This document shows positions 10,835 through 22,715 of a DNA stretch of 64,000 nt, piece after piece. The position numbers were made by a program, and so were the translations under genes. Each line of letters begins with the position of its first letter. The first letter of the stretch is position 1. The DNA comes from Vandiemenella viatica. Lineage: Eukaryota > Arthropoda > Insecta > Orthoptera > Morabidae. The notes under the pieces were generated by a model. That model saw only the letters and a program-made list of their open reading frames with translations. It was not told the DNA's origin and did no database searches. The stretch covers positions 61,600,531 to 61,664,530 of the forward strand of contig CM061918.1 in NCBI GenBank assembly GCA_031002005.1, given 5' to 3'.

Positions 10835-11019
10835 GTTCCACACTACCCACCAAAAGTGCAGGCCAAGATGCAGTCAAAGGCAGCACTTAGTTCAAGTGCT
10901 GTGGCAAAGACCTGCAGTGCAGTTCCGGTTATCACCAGGCCACAGCCGGAGCCCAGCAACTGCGTCCGTACTATCACCAAAACACCCCAGCAGCCAGTTA
11001 CTACAATAGTCAGCCCCAG
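10835..11019 (+). CDS. gene A exon: Ser/Thr/Pro-rich segment
   Basis: Bounded by acceptor GATACTGTAG and donor CCCCAG|GTCAGT. Read from phase 0 (matching the end of the exon at 1961-2238), it is open for 61 codons and leaves two bases, AG, that pair with the G opening the next exon to make an Arg codon. The peptide runs from VPHYPPKVQAKMQSK to QQPVTTIVSP; it is low in hydrophobic residues, Pro/Thr/Val-rich and without a recognisable domain. Phase agreement on both sides is the main support. The 3' half is also open in another frame rich in Tyr, Asn and Gln; that frame has an upstream stop and the wrong exit phase, so I prefer the stated one. Confidence 0.68.
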
Positions 11020-11099
11020 GTCAGTACATCCTTGTAATTGAAAGGTAATACCTGGTAGTAGGTTTTTATTAGGAACTGTTCATTGTCTAATTTAAGGAC

Positions 11100-11160
11100 T
11101 CAGACACTCCTTCTCTCTCTCTCTCTTTTTTTTTTTTTTTAAAAAAAGAACAATTTATCT
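11100..11160. repeat. short (CT)n / poly-T tract
   Basis: A CTCTCT run at about 11112-11126 followed by poly-T and poly-A; simple sequence only. Confidence 0.7.
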
Positions 11161-11294
11161 TTGTGGCAAAAAATTATTTAATTGTAATTCTGAAAAATCG
11201 CAGAGTAAAGTATTGGGAATGGGGGTTACCTGAAACTGTACAATTAGTTCACATGTTAACAGTACAGAAGAAATAAGTCAGGACTGACTATATG

Positions 11295-11500
11295 TTACCA
11301 AGCTTGGTGGGTGAACAGTAACATTCTGGCCTTGTATTTGGGACAATGTGGACTCAAACCACCATCTAGCCAATCAGATTTGGATTTACCATGGTTTCAC
11401 AAAATCTTTCTGTTCTTAGCCCCAGTACATTCTTGCCTCTAATGACATCGACGCCAATGAGGCATAAAGCCGTCGGAAAAAAAAGCTATATGTTTATCTT
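11295..11500 (+). mobile_element. tRNA-derived SINE (family 1, copy a)
   Basis: The head reads GCTTGGTGGGTGAACAGTAA (A-box-like) and then GGACTCAAACC (B-box-like), followed by the shared core 'CCATGGTTTCACAAAATC' and the tail 'AGGCATAAAGCC' before an A-run. The same layout recurs at 22290, 35619 (minus), 50573 and 62963. Confidence 0.75.
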
Positions 11501-12040
11501 GCTGCTTATTTAATTCATATGTAAACTAAGACAATGAAAGAATTAAGCAAAAGTGTGGGGAAGGAGTAATAGGTGCATTGAAAGAATTTTTTCAGATTTA
11601 ATTTAAGTAATTGTTTACCTTCACAGTAGATAATTATCCATAAATAAATATTTTCTAGGAGAAATGTTGAACTGTCTTATATTATGAAACAAATTCAAAC
11701 AGGCAAAATGACACTTTCTACCAATGTTTTGTTCGGATCTTATAACTAAAGGTCCTGATTGTAACTTCTCTTTATTAATTTGGATATTTCTATCTAACCT
11801 ACACAGACATACTTAATAAACAAAAAATTCTTGTTCCTTGATGTGGAGTCATTGTTGTTAATTTTTCATCAGATTTAAATCAGTTGCAAGGGCAAGCTTA
11901 TTACTGTTAATTTCACAATCATTGTTGACAAGATCAATGTCTCAATGAAGATAAATGCTAAAAATTGATGTATAAGATATACAGAGATAAGAATAATGGT
12001 TTTGTATGATTAATAGCTGGATCAGGAATTGCTTCTTAAT
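11501..12040. other. intronic, no feature seen
   Basis: AT-rich, no supported feature. Confidence 0.45.
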
Positions 12041-12049
12041 GGCATTATG

Positions 12050-12500
12050 GGTGAATACACTGGTGGAAATTAAAATCCCAGTCAGGAATGGTGGAAATTT
12101 AGGAAACTTTGTAGATACATCCAGGGTCATACTCAGAAGAAATGATAACAAATTGAAATGGATCAGGCTAAGTTTATTAACTTTAGATACAGTTGTTCAG
12201 TAAGAAGTGCACCCCTCCTTGAGCACCTGTACATCCGTGGATCCTTGGCACCATTGAATCAATAATTGTTTTGATGTCTTCTTGAGTTATGTCTCTCTAC
12301 ACCTGCATGTCTTGTGCAGTTATTTGTTAGAGAGTTGTGCTGGGTGACCATGTGATCTAATGTGTCTACTCCTGGCATCCCAGACATGTTCTATTGGGCA
12401 CAAATCTGCGGACGGTGCAGTCCAGTTGTGATCATAACCCCTTAAAATGCTTGTGTTGTAATGGCCTCAGTATGAGGACGGGCATCATCTCTGTTTGTCA
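12050..12500 (-). mobile_element. Tc1-like transposon remnant
   Basis: On the minus strand, broken frames give the C-terminal third of a Tc1-like transposase: 'DDARPHTEAITTQAF' (second catalytic Asp block), then 'NWTAPSADLCPIEHVWDA' in another frame (third block), 'SHGHPAQLSN' and a terminal 'RRGALLT'-like tail. The outer part near 12050-12085 (ACTGGTGGAAATTAAAATCC) is probably the terminal repeat. Several frameshifts; the 5' half is missing. Confidence 0.72.
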
Positions 12501-12599
12501 AAGAAATAATGAAATTGTACACTAAAAGAATAGAAAATAAATGAAGAAACCTAACACTGCTCAGCTTTAGCTCGCTATATCAAAATTAATAAATATCTA

Positions 12600-12780
12600 G
12601 GTGTGTTCCTATTATACTGGGTGAAGCATAAACAGTAGGGAAGAGATGTACATTAACTAGTACTTTATTTCAGTCATAATGGAATAGAAAAATTTTCATT
12701 TGTAGGTAAGAGGGTTAGTGACTGAAATAAATTATCAAATGAATACTGGACAAGCTACCTCAAACCCTACAAAAAAATTT
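12600..12780 (+). mobile_element. short CR1/L2-like LINE 3' fragment
   Basis: 'TTGTAGGTAAGAGGGTTAGT' and the following 25 bases align with the C-terminal coding region of the LINE at 33332-35370 (around 35190-35235). Heavily decayed; weak call. Confidence 0.35.
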
Positions 12781-13546
12781 TGATGTGAAGACTCGTGTAA
12801 TGTTATGTTTATGTTTGGTAATTTCCACTGTAATGCAACCTTCAACACAACTAATTAATAACAAAAATTGATACAGTTGTGAATGGAAAGATACACAACA
12901 AGTAACAGCAATGTCAACTCATATGAAATTAACTGACTTGGAGATATAGTGATTTTTCTTACCTGTCTCAACTGCAACTAAAATTATTTTTGTAACAGAA
13001 GAACAAAATGTACTGGTTTGGAATATAATTGAGATTAAATATTACTGGAATAAGAGCAAAAAACTAGTAAGTGGAAAACACAAAACAACAAATTTTCAGA
13101 ATAATCTTTTGGTTACATAGAGCTTTATTTATTTTATGTGGCATTGAATAGAATCTAGTAATTACTTCTTTAAAAATGTTACAATGTTTCAAAGAGATCT
13201 AATACTGTCTTGCTTGGCTTTATATTTGTGTACTGAAAATGATTAAGAGTTTATATGTTTTTAAACATATTTTATCTTACTGATTTCTCTTTTTCAGCCT
13301 ACTTATTAAAACTGAAGACTAGTAGCCTTGTTTATTTTGAAAGCTTTACTATTATTTGATTTTGTGACTAATTTGATACTCTGAATATTTCTCTGATTTA
13401 GACTGTAAAACTGTTACTATACACCAAAGGTATTTTGAAAAGTTGCAAATAATGTTAGAATTAAAAATAAGAAATTTTAAGATCCTTCAGCTAATTTAAC
13501 ATAAGTATTCAAAACTTAAAGTTTTGCACCATACCCCACGTTACAG
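12781..13546. other. intronic, no feature seen
   Basis: AT-rich intron leading to the acceptor CACGTTACAG at 13537-13546. Confidence 0.5.
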
Positions 13547-13777
13547 GAACCCACCTTCAACTGCGCCTCCCCTGCCGCCTCTGCCTGCCACATCACCACA
13601 TCCCGACCAGCCGATGCTGCGACTGCTGCTGCACGACACGCCCTGCTCCAACCATCCACAGTCACCACCGCAAGATGTAGAATTGGACGAGGAGCTCGGC
13701 CTCTACTACGCGTACGAGTACCTAGTCAACAGTGGTCTCAACTATCGCCCAACCCCTGCACCACCTCCTGCCAAAGG
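13547..13777 (+). CDS. gene A exon: proline-rich to acidic/tyrosine-rich transition
   Basis: Acceptor GTTACAG, donor CCAAAGG|GTAACT. One base completes the previous Arg codon; 76 codons follow and two bases (GG) remain, completed to Gly by the next exon. The peptide starts with a polyproline block (NPPSTAPPLPPLPATSP), passes a leucine-rich patch (MLRLLLHDTPC), then an acidic/aromatic segment (VELDEELGLYYAYEYLV) and ends PTPAPPPAK. The acidic-Tyr segment looks conserved and could be a binding motif or tyrosine-phosphorylation site, but I cannot name it. A second frame is also open through the exon but does not fit the flanking phases. Confidence 0.75.
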
Positions 13778-14099
13778 GTAACTTGTCCAGGAAACTAATA
13801 AAATAAAATCACAGTTCTTAATTCTGGCATGTTTCACCTTTATTTGAATACTTGTGGAGCAGTAAAATCTAAATCACAGATAGCATTGCACAGATATAGA
13901 TTTCTTTTAGTGAAATATTTGAAGCATTGTATTTTGAGAGAACCTGACATTAATCAGATTGAAGTGAAAAATACAGATAACATATTTTTCCCCAAACACA
14001 TATTTAATGGCGGAACAAATGTTAGAGCAGCTGAAAATCTTGTTCATCAGTGTGGGAGTAGAAGCACCAAGTGCAGTGGAAAACTGTGTCATAAAGTAT

Positions 14100-14630
14100 G
14101 AAGTCGATTTATAGACGCAACTAAGGAAAATGGAAGCGGCTTCTAGGCGATATAAATAAGAAAAGGAAGGGAAATTGGGAACTAACGTACCAGAATATCT
14201 TGGATACGAGACACCCACCTGGACTTAACCACCGTTAAAATCCAATTAACCCATCACTACCTCTCCCCCCCCCCCCCCCGTGTTTATACCGTACCCTTAC
14301 ATGCTCATTTTACCATCGCCTGCAATATATTAAACATATTATCTCAGACATTGTATACCGATATCGATAGTCTACTCCTTAGCCATTCCCCCCCTCCCTC
14401 CCCCACTACACTGTTAGTCATTAGGTAATGTTCGTTGTGTACACACGTTCCAAGCCTAATGGCCCGTTTTTCTACTTGTGAACAAGGCAGATGCCGAAAT
14501 ATTGTATAGTTGTTTGTCAGCATAAGTGTTCCCTCTCATCGCATCCGTCCACTTTGGTACGTGGTGGGTTAATTTCCCTTTCTTTTCTTATTTAAGTCGA
14601 TTTATAGGTGATTTAAAAGTTGAAAGAAAA
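14100..14630. mobile_element. PLE terminal-repeat inverted pair
   Basis: A minus-oriented piece (14105-14200: AAAGGAAGGGAAATTGGGAA) and a plus-oriented piece (14440-14610, containing GATGCCGAAATATTGTATAG and TTCCCTTTCTTTTCTTATTT) belong to the same PLE terminal-repeat family as 59113-59290. Both outer edges share AGTCGATTTATAG. A poly-C run (14264-14279) lies between them. Confidence 0.6.
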
Positions 14631-14639
14631 CGGTATCCA

Positions 14640-15707
14640 ACTAGTGGGTTATATTGAAAAAGAATAACAAAATTAGTAAAAGGATATATCACCAAATAGA
14701 TTTGTCATCCATGTTAAAGCACTGTTTTACTTGATACAGGAAATTACAGTAGGCCCAGTTTGAACCTACATCAGTAAATATCAGGACATGGAAAACAGGA
14801 AAAGAAAAACATTTTGCATATCTGATGCTCTGAAGATTGCCATCTGTAATGTCAGCGGTCTTTGCACGAAAGAATATGAGTAATACAAACAGTGCAATGC
14901 CAAGTTGTCCTGATTAGGGTTCTGGCTAGTTTTCCATAAATAACCTAGGTGAATTCTAGGTCTGCCCCAAATTTCTTTCCCAAAACTTACACACTATACA
15001 AACAGATTGAACACTCAACGCTCGAAACACATCCTACGTTCTTCTAAGACAGATTGTAAGATGTGCCACACTAGTTTAGATGATTGTATTGGAGGTGAAA
15101 TGCTTTCAGACTTTACAACTGGAATTTTTGTTGGGGGAAAATATTTATCTAAGATTGTGACAGCCATTTGGTGCTTCAGCTGTAGTGGTAGTAATATAAC
15201 TTGAATCTGTTGATGTTGGATCCCATTGGCATTCACTGCAAATGGCTGGTCTGCTTGAATGTATATGAGAATTTAAATAATACATTGGAATTTAATGAAT
15301 ATTTAGTGAAGAAATTAGAAGCTTCAAATTGTGTACATACTTTTTGGTAATGATGTGTATAAGCTGAGTAGTACTTATCCCATGCCTCATTGTAGAGCCT
15401 AGAACAAGGCAAAAACATTAGATCTTAAATCAGTGCAGCATCACCTCAATAATCAAGATGACAACAGTGGCTGTAGTTGCATATAATTACTGTGTTAATA
15501 CTGGAATAACTTATTGCACCAAATACTTTTGTTTAGAGTAATATCAACTAACTAATAATTTTTATACCAGTTTACATTTTCACTTTATAAACAGTGATTT
15601 AGTCAAGTTATGACTCTCATAATATGTTTGATTGTAATTTTTTTGTAGTTCATGTAGTCTGTTTGTCTCTACAACTGCAAAGTAAGAATAATGTTTGTAT
15701 ATTTCAG
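14640..15707. other. intronic, no feature seen
   Basis: AT-rich intron ending in the acceptor TATATTTCAG. Confidence 0.5.
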
Positions 15708-15819
15708 ATTCCCCAAGAAGATTCCAGATAATTCATTTCCTACTCCAGCTAATGCAGCTTACAGTTTGGATGATTTAGACTCATACTGCCGCCAGGGAAA
15801 GAAATTCTTGCCTCCAGGG
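15708..15819 (+). CDS. gene A exon, 37 codons
   Basis: Acceptor TATTTCAG and donor CCAGGG|GTTAGT. One base finishes the Gly codon from the previous exon; 37 codons follow and the exon ends in phase 0. The peptide FPKKIPDNSFPTPA continues to YSLDDLDSYC and ends KKFLPPG. It is hydrophilic with an acidic LDDLDSY core. The donor is not the strongest (GTTAGT) but phases fit on both sides and codon use matches the neighbouring exons. No known domain recognised. Confidence 0.75.
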
Positions 15820-16462
15820 GTTAGTTTCTCACTCCTAAATATTATCACTTTTTATTATTTATATACGTTTTTTAACTCTCTGTAACCAATCACTTAAGAC
15901 AGTTAGAATTAAATTTTTAATTTTTCTCCTGTGGACCACCTATGCCATCTATGCAAACACTGATCTGGACATTACATATATTTGAGACAGATCTTAACAA
16001 CAATCCACAAACAGAAAAACATGTAATAGTTAATATGTAGCTTAGACACTTCTTTAGCACAGGTCACCATAAGAAATTTTAATAGGCAATAATGACCCAA
16101 AAATGTCATTGGATTGATCATATGCTTTGCTCAGAGCTAATTCTGCATGATATTAATTGAATTCAAACATGTGAAATGCATGGTGTAATGCAGACATTTT
16201 CAGTGTCTCTCACCATGAAGAAATTTACTCATTGAAGGTTTGAAATTTGTCTGTATGCACTATCCCTGATATCTAACTCAGTCTGAAACTTGTTGTTTAA
16301 TCTGTAGTCATGTTTGATGTTTATAGTCTTACCATATAATGGCAGCTTCATGTTTGTATTTGTTGTCTTACAGCTATCTCCTGTGGGTGGTTTTTATTTT
16401 ATCTGTCTAATCCAAGTCCTAATATGTACTTATAAAATGTATTTACTTTGTTCTGCTTGTAG
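15820..16462. other. intron, no feature seen
   Basis: A 643-bp intron of gene A between a GTTAGT donor and a TTCTGCTTGTAG acceptor. Confidence 0.6.
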
Positions 16463-16885
16463 AAAGGAAAAGGCAGCTTCTGTGATGAGGAACTTCTGCC
16501 AACCACTTATTGCCAACTCCCTGGCCGTCCAGGGAAGAAGATGAGTGCCATCTCAGACCGCTTCACAGATGACGACGATTATGTTTGCAACTCTGCCATA
16601 AACTACTCGTCAAATTACACCACTGAAGGATTTGACTCAGACAGTGGAAAGAGGATTCCAGACCCTTACCCTCCCAGATGTTCCCAGCCCGCCGGTGGTT
16701 ATCGTAGTGGAAAAAACGTGGATGTGCTTGATATGTTTTCTGACTACAGAACAGGAGGTGATATGATGGCAGTTGCGCAGGATTTGTCTATGCCTTCATT
16801 CCAACAGACAACCTCTGCAACTTCTCAGCAGCCGCCAGTTATAGTTGGCACAGGGAAGCTCTCCAATGTTATGCCCTACAGTTAA
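16463..16885 (+). CDS. gene A terminal exon with stop codon
   Basis: Acceptor CTTGTAG; phase 0 start matches the previous exon's end. The exon is open for 140 codons to TAA (16883-16885). The peptide begins KGKGSFCDEELLPTTY, contains a strongly acidic stretch (DRFTDDDDYVC), a Ser/Tyr-rich stretch (INYSSNYTTEGFDSDS) and a Gln-rich tail, ending KLSNVMPYS. With the four upstream exons this gives about 408 visible residues of a largely disordered C-terminal region, compatible with the intracellular tail of a membrane receptor or an adaptor protein; that is inference from composition only. I see no transmembrane segment, enzyme motif or known domain in the visible part. Confidence 0.8.
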   Translation, partial: KGKGSFCDEELLPTTYCQLPGRPGKKMSAISDRFTDDDDYVCNSAINYSSNYTTEGFDSDSGKRIPDPYPPRCSQPAGGYRSGKNVDVLDMFSDYRTGGDMMAVAQDLSMPSFQQTTSATSQQPPVIVGTGKLSNVMPYS

Positions 16886-17695
16886 ACTAGAGTTTCATAA
16901 CAATGTTATATATTTCCTTTCCATGTGCTTACAGTTTTTCTGTAGTACTCTTATGACATGTGTCCCCGGTGGTGCTGCAATGCAATATTCTCATTGCTTT
17001 AAGTTTTTAAATAACACATACTCATTTAATTCATACATTTATGTTGTCTCTACATACATTTGCTTATAAGGAATGTTCAGGTTACATGCATTCTGATTAT
17101 TGTATTTATGAATTGTCATAAAGACAACAAATCTCACTCTCCAACTCGTATAAGACCTTCGCTCATTCATGTTTTGTTTTTTTTATATATGAGAGTAGTG
17201 GTACATTATTTTTAATGTAATTTTACTCTTTTTGACCAGATACCCTTATTAAATATTCTAAAAAATACTGTCCTTCATGTCAATGAATTTAGATGAGATA
17301 TTAGGTACATAATAGTAACTTCCATGCAAACTGTTAATTGTACCAACACAGATCAATGCAGAAAATTGACAAAAACTTGCAGTAGTGCAAATCTTCATCA
17401 GCTACTAAATGTAAATGTTCAAAGCACTGTAATACTATAGTTTATTTAAATAAGCAACAGTTAAATTAGTTGCTGTTTTTGCCACTGCTGTTGTTTGGTC
17501 ATAACAAATAACTGGACACTGGACAGCGCTGCCACCCACAACTTCCTTTTATTAAATAGAATATCAGTAAATTAAAGTTTCAGAATTTTGTGTTGTTTTC
17601 AAGGCATATGGATTACCATGGAAGGCATTAAACATCTACAGGAACTGTAAGATCGAAATTTTTATGGCGTTATATATATAAAAAAAAACTCTTCT
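16886..17695 (+). other. probable 3' UTR of gene A
   Basis: AT-rich sequence after the TAA. An ATTAAA hexamer at 17249-17254 is a possible polyadenylation signal; I cannot tell whether a later site is used. Confidence 0.4.
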
Positions 17696-17702
17696 TGGGC
17701 TT

Positions 17703-17822
17703 CCATCCACGTTAAGATGTCACACTTGGGGAATGTTTCAAAGGCGTCTATCTCAGCCCTCATTTTCAATGATATAGACACCTTGGAAACATCCCACAAG
17801 TGTGACCTCTTAATGCGGCTGG
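17703..17822. repeat. ~52-bp imperfect inverted repeat (fold-back)
   Basis: The left arm (17703-17754, with AGATGTCACACTTGGGGAAT) and the right arm (17768-17822, with ATCCCACAAGTGTGACCTCT) are reverse complements with several mismatches and a short loop. It is probably a small fold-back element or the paired ends of a decayed transposon. Confidence 0.75.
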
Positions 17823-17959
17823 AAGACAGAGAATTTATTTATCTGCAGGAACTGCCTTGGGAAATTTGAACTAGGCTGGTTCCCATTGCCTTCTCAGTAT
17901 GGTAACTGTTAATAAGTGTTACTGTCTGTGTACATCTGAGGCTTGTTTCCGAATTGAAA

Positions 17960-18545
17960 GCACATATTGAACTCTTCTAAAACCTTCAGGTGAGAAACTG
18001 AAGGTTGTAGAAGAGTTCAATTATTTTGAAATTACTATGGAAGAGAGGAAGACAAACAGAAAGGAAATACATGACATATTTAGAAGAGTAAAGAGGAAAA
18101 GTGTGTGAGAGGCATGATTTAGAACAGGGAGCTGCCTCAGATGTGTAAAATGATTATTTTCTTGATTTTGTGTCAGTACTGTCATATGGTTCTGAAGAAT
18201 TGGTGATGAAAGAAAGTAGATGAAAGTAGTAAAATTTAGGCTACAGAGATGAAGGATTTGTGCAACATTAATGCACTAGTTGTAGAGTGAATCTGTGACG
18301 AAGGCAGTTAGAGAGGAAGCTGTACAGGATAGAATTGAAAAATCAGAGTCCAATTTGAAATTGGAAGGGAAGACGCCCCAAGAAAGACTATGTGATAGGT
18401 AGATTAAGGGAATAGAAAAGAGTATGCAAGACAGGAGCAAACTGGAATGTAGAGGAAGATGAGGAATTGTGGAAGGGCAGGAGACATTGGAGAGGACTGT
18501 GTCCCTGCCAAACTTGTTGTAACTGTCAACAATGATGATGATGTC
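17960..18545 (+). mobile_element. decayed non-LTR retrotransposon 3' end with (ATG)n tail
   Basis: Broken frames resemble the C-terminal part of a LINE reverse transcriptase: 'KVVEEFNYFEITMEE' (usually FKYLGS), a run with 'RIEKSESNLKLEGK', and the tail 'EELWKGRRHWRGLCPCQTCC' before a stop and an ATGATGATGATG tail. It differs from the CR1/L2-like family elsewhere in the window. Confidence 0.6.
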
Positions 18546-18599
18546 TGTGTTTAAAGTGTAGTGTCTAGTTCTTGTTGTGCACAAGAGATGAAAGAAGGG

Positions 18600-18900
18600 A
18601 TTTTGTGAAATGCAGTGCTGCCCGGTAAAGGGTTACTTTCACGAAAAATAAAAAATGGGTTCGTCAAGTTTAACGTCCCCGTCTGATGTAAAAAATATTG
18701 ATCAACAGTTTCATATTCCCTCACTCCATATGTGCTGCAGAAAGGTTTGAGAGTTAACCCAAGACTTTGGTATGCAATCTGATTAGGAAATCTGCAGCAC
18801 CACTGGCCAAGTACTAGATGGTGAAAATTTTTTATGCAGCTGGGTCTCAAACCATCTAACCCCAAGTCAAGCACCAGGCATAGTTTCATACCTTAATGAA
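18600..18900 (-). repeat. possible SINE-like fragment
   Basis: On the minus strand GGTTAGATGGTTTGAGACCC resembles a tRNA-type B box, but no A box or second copy is evident. Weak. Confidence 0.25.
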
Positions 18901-21530
18901 CTTTGTCATGAGGTAATCTGTCATCAGATTAGAAACTAAAATTTTCAAATACATTTGTTTTCAGTAACTGAAATTTTATTTCAGAGGCTACTGCCACTTG
19001 TTGTATCTTGAGCACTGCAGAGCCACTGGTGGAAAATTAAAAAATGTGCCACTCAATCCCTGAGGATCAAAGACTCTGTGACATAGTTGTTCACAGTTGC
19101 TTTGCACTGTTCATTTTCTATTAGCTATGTAACTATACCGGCTGTGTACTGGGAGAAAAAAAAGCTGGGTTTTTAAAACAAGTTGCCATTCAATATCTTG
19201 TATAGAATCTTTTAATGATGTGTATCAGTATTTTCATACATAATTGCAGCCAATGTGGAGGTGCAATCATCTCCACTCAGTTTGCATGAATTACAGGAAA
19301 ACGATAATGGGTAGCAAAATAAAATAAAAGTTAGGATATAGAAAAAAATCACTACTTACAATAGATGATGGCTAAATGATTTCAAACAGAACAGAAACCA
19401 TTTTTTGTAAACCCTACATCAGCAGTTGAAGATGAAGTGCTCAGAGTAGGAGTCAAAGGCTAATTCTTGTGTGTGCTTTCAATTTATTTACAATGTTATA
19501 AATAGTTCTGGCTAGCATTAGAGCTTAAGGAAAATATGCATATTACATCTGACAATTGGTGTTCCAGTAGAGACTATTTCTCAATTACCACAGAGGAAAG
19601 GGTTGTGAAAAATGAGGCAATTAAACAGCATTATGGGGTCAGATTAAGAACTGATGGTAGGACTGAAAAATTTTGGCCAATGGCTGGGAAACAGAATGTG
19701 TCTGCCAGTGTGGAAGCAGTGGCTACAGTAACATTTACATAAAAATTGGATGGTATTATCTTTGTTTTAAAACAATGAAGGATATAGGAAATAATCTGTA
19801 ACAATTTTGACAGGTTAACATTCCTATCCTTCCTCATTTTCAGCAGTTTCATTGCCACCATTATCTTTATTATAGTATATGTGTTATCATAATATTCCAG
19901 TGTAGGCCCATGTGTTCAGTGCACACCAAAACTCAGAAATGGGTTTGATTGTATGTTATAATTATGGCTGAATAGCATTGAGTGATGGATGCAAGTTTGT
20001 GATAAAAGTATCTCTATAATAGTTTTTTGATGCTGTTGTGTTTATTCACTTCCAGTGCCTTTTTAAAAAAAATGTGGTTTGTGAATATAGCGTGGCAATT
20101 TGATACCTTTTTTAAAAAACTGTTGCATTGTGTTAAATTTACTGGTGCCAAATATAAATATTCAACCAGACGTTCTTCCAAGTATCTTTGTTTTCATGTA
20201 ATGTTTGTATTCTTACCATACGGTAGCAGTGTTCAAAAATATGTGGTTGTGATTATAATTTTTTTGTATAAAGTAATTGTGTATAAATAATTTTGTTTAT
20301 TTTTATGTATTTACAAAATGAAGAAGTTTAATTGATGATAAGACTGAATCGACATGTTGAACTGACTGGTGTCACATTTGCTCAAGAGAAGTTTGTCACA
20401 GCTTATCAAAGTTTGTGATGTATTTTCTTACTATCCTCAGTAAATGTGACAATTTAATAACTATCGGTATCAACCAACTTTCACTTGTGTGTCACGTGTT
20501 ACCAAAGAACCATTATATTTTTCTTGTCTATTAACTGTTTGAAACTAATATTGTAGATGCTATTCTTTGTCATGGTTTTTATCAAACAGGTTCCTAAACT
20601 TTAGCCATATCTATTTGCCAGACTAATTTCTTTTAACTTACACAACAGAAGGCGTAACCTCTCGATTTCTAAATTCTAATTCTTAAGCATAACTTAATTT
20701 CTTCTTAGACAATAATAATAAATAGGAAGCAATGCTACAAGGCAGTATTACTTTCTGTGTATCTTTAGCTGAGATATTTCAATCAAAAAATTGATTGGGT
20801 GGCAGTATAATTTAAACTGATATAGTGAAACACCCAATAAAACAGGATTCATACTTCTGCTTGAATTTATTTGATAAATGTTAGTAACTATATCTTTAAC
20901 ATTATGGTTATTTATTTCTTACTCTTGTGAAGTATGACAGATCTTGGGTTTTTTGTAATGATATTTTCAAATTTTATACAATTATAAATTAATTTTCTAG
21001 CCACAGTGAATAATATTTAATTAAGAATAGCTATCAACAAATTTCTTTAATAGTTTGATGGTTTATGTTGTATATATTAAAAATAAGGAAAATGCCTTTA
21101 GGCATCTTTCCTTATTGTCATTGCCTAACAGCATTTTAATCATCACAATTAACATTAGTTGTTACATTACTTCAATAGTTAATTATTTTGATGTATACTT
21201 TTTTGTTTATATAATTTGAATGAACACAGACTGACGCACAATATTTGCATTAATAAATATTAATTTAATTACTACTATTATGAGCATATAAGATGCATGT
21301 TATGTAATGACTATAAATAAATTTGGAAAATGGGTGTATGTGGTAAATTTTTTAATTGATAATGAATAGAGTGTAAAAAATGTAAATTGAGTTCAATGAA
21401 AGATACATAGAACTAAATAAAATTGTGCATTGTGCATTACAGTTAAAATATGCAACTATTGAAATACAAATCAAAAGATAATTAATATTTAATAACAACA
21501 GTGAAACAAACCATCACTTTTATTCATGTT
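18901..21530. other. intergenic, no supported feature
   Basis: AT-rich sequence downstream of gene A. Short open frames (for example 20027-20290) have no recognisable content. It could include distal 3' UTR of gene A. Confidence 0.45.
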
Positions 21531-21830
21531 ATTTGGAAAACCAACCAAGTAATACTATTATTTATATACCTACAATATTTCGGTAACATAAAACTCCGCT
21601 GCCATCTTCAGGTGTAGTCATAAGACTTGAAGTTTCCCTGACTACTAAAAACTGGCATGGCAACGACAGACGTTGTTACGTGCCTAACAGCATCTCAAAT
21701 TTCATTAAACACCCGTGAGGCACAAAACACTTATGACAACATCTGAAGATGGTGACAGTTTTATGTCTCTGAAATATTTCGTACAAATAATAGTATTATT
21801 TGATTGGTTTCCCAAGAAACATTCATAAAT
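21531..21830. mobile_element. PLE terminal repeats as inverted pair with hammerhead-like cores
   Basis: 21531-21640 (minus) and 21715-21830 (plus) are reverse complements with about 75 nt between them. Each has CTGAAGA, one extra T, a GGTRAC-type stem and GAAATATT (minus: 21614-21579; plus: 21742-21775). The outermost sequence (AATAATAGTATTAxTTGxTTGG) matches on both sides. Confidence 0.72.
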
Positions 21831-22289
21831 ATACAATGCCGAGAAAAACATGACTTATTATTTTTCATAAAAACTGACGACATTACATCCACTTTAATTG
21901 TTTCTAGGGTATTGCTTCATAATATTTATTCAGAATTATTGCCACTTTGGCTAAAAAAGAAGTATAATCATACACCTGGATGTTTCTTTCACAAATCCCC
22001 TTCAGTATTTCCATGATACATTCATTTCTCTCAATTAGGAAGAGCTCTTTACTCCATAATATCACAGTAATCAGAGTAATTCATTGTTATATTAGGAAAC
22101 GGATAAAAAAAAACTACTGGAATGAGATTAATGTCCTGTTTGGAACATATGATGAAAAACACAGTTATGGAATTAGTAAAAGTAATCTTCGTTATAATTA
22201 TATGTCACTGTCATATGTTCAAAACTGAGTAAAATATTCAACAGTATATATCTTCTACAAGCCCCAAGCACATCATAATCTTTGGCCAA

Positions 22290-22500
22290 GACAAAGCACA
22301 ATATGAGAGCAGTAATGCTATGGCCTCACATTTGGGATGAAGTGGGTTGATATCCCTATCTTGTCATTTCAGATTTCCATGGTTTCCCAAAAATGATTTC
22401 AGACGAGTGGTGGGCAAATGGCCATGGCACTCCACTTCTCTCCTACATCCTCTTTGAATGCTAGACCACTCGTCTACCAAACTCCTTAAACTTTATATTA
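22290..22500 (+). mobile_element. tRNA-derived SINE (family 1, copy b)
   Basis: 'GCAGTAATGCTATGGCCTCA', then 'GTGGGTTGATATCCC' (B-box position) and the core 'CCATGGTTTCCCAAAAATGA'. Degraded copy of the SINE at 35619-35840. Confidence 0.55.
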
Positions 22501-22715
22501 CTACAAATCCAATCACATTTGCACAGAATTTAGCATAAAGAGAAGCATAAATCACTATACGAACTTATTGCAAACTAGATAATCGATAAGAAACACGAAT
22601 ATTAAAATACTTTAAAAGTTTTGTCTCAAATATGAAGTTTCACTAAAATGGGCCATGTTCAGAAGTGTAAGAAGAAAAAACCTTTCATTTTGATAACATT
22701 CGTGCCAATTATGCA

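Noticed and set aside
13829..14218. Open frames on both strands after the gene A exon
   Set aside because: No recognisable composition or splice context; the right part overlaps PLE repeat sequence.
20027..20290. 87-codon frame downstream of gene A
   Set aside because: AT-rich, hydrophobic by composition, no start context or homology; treated as non-coding.
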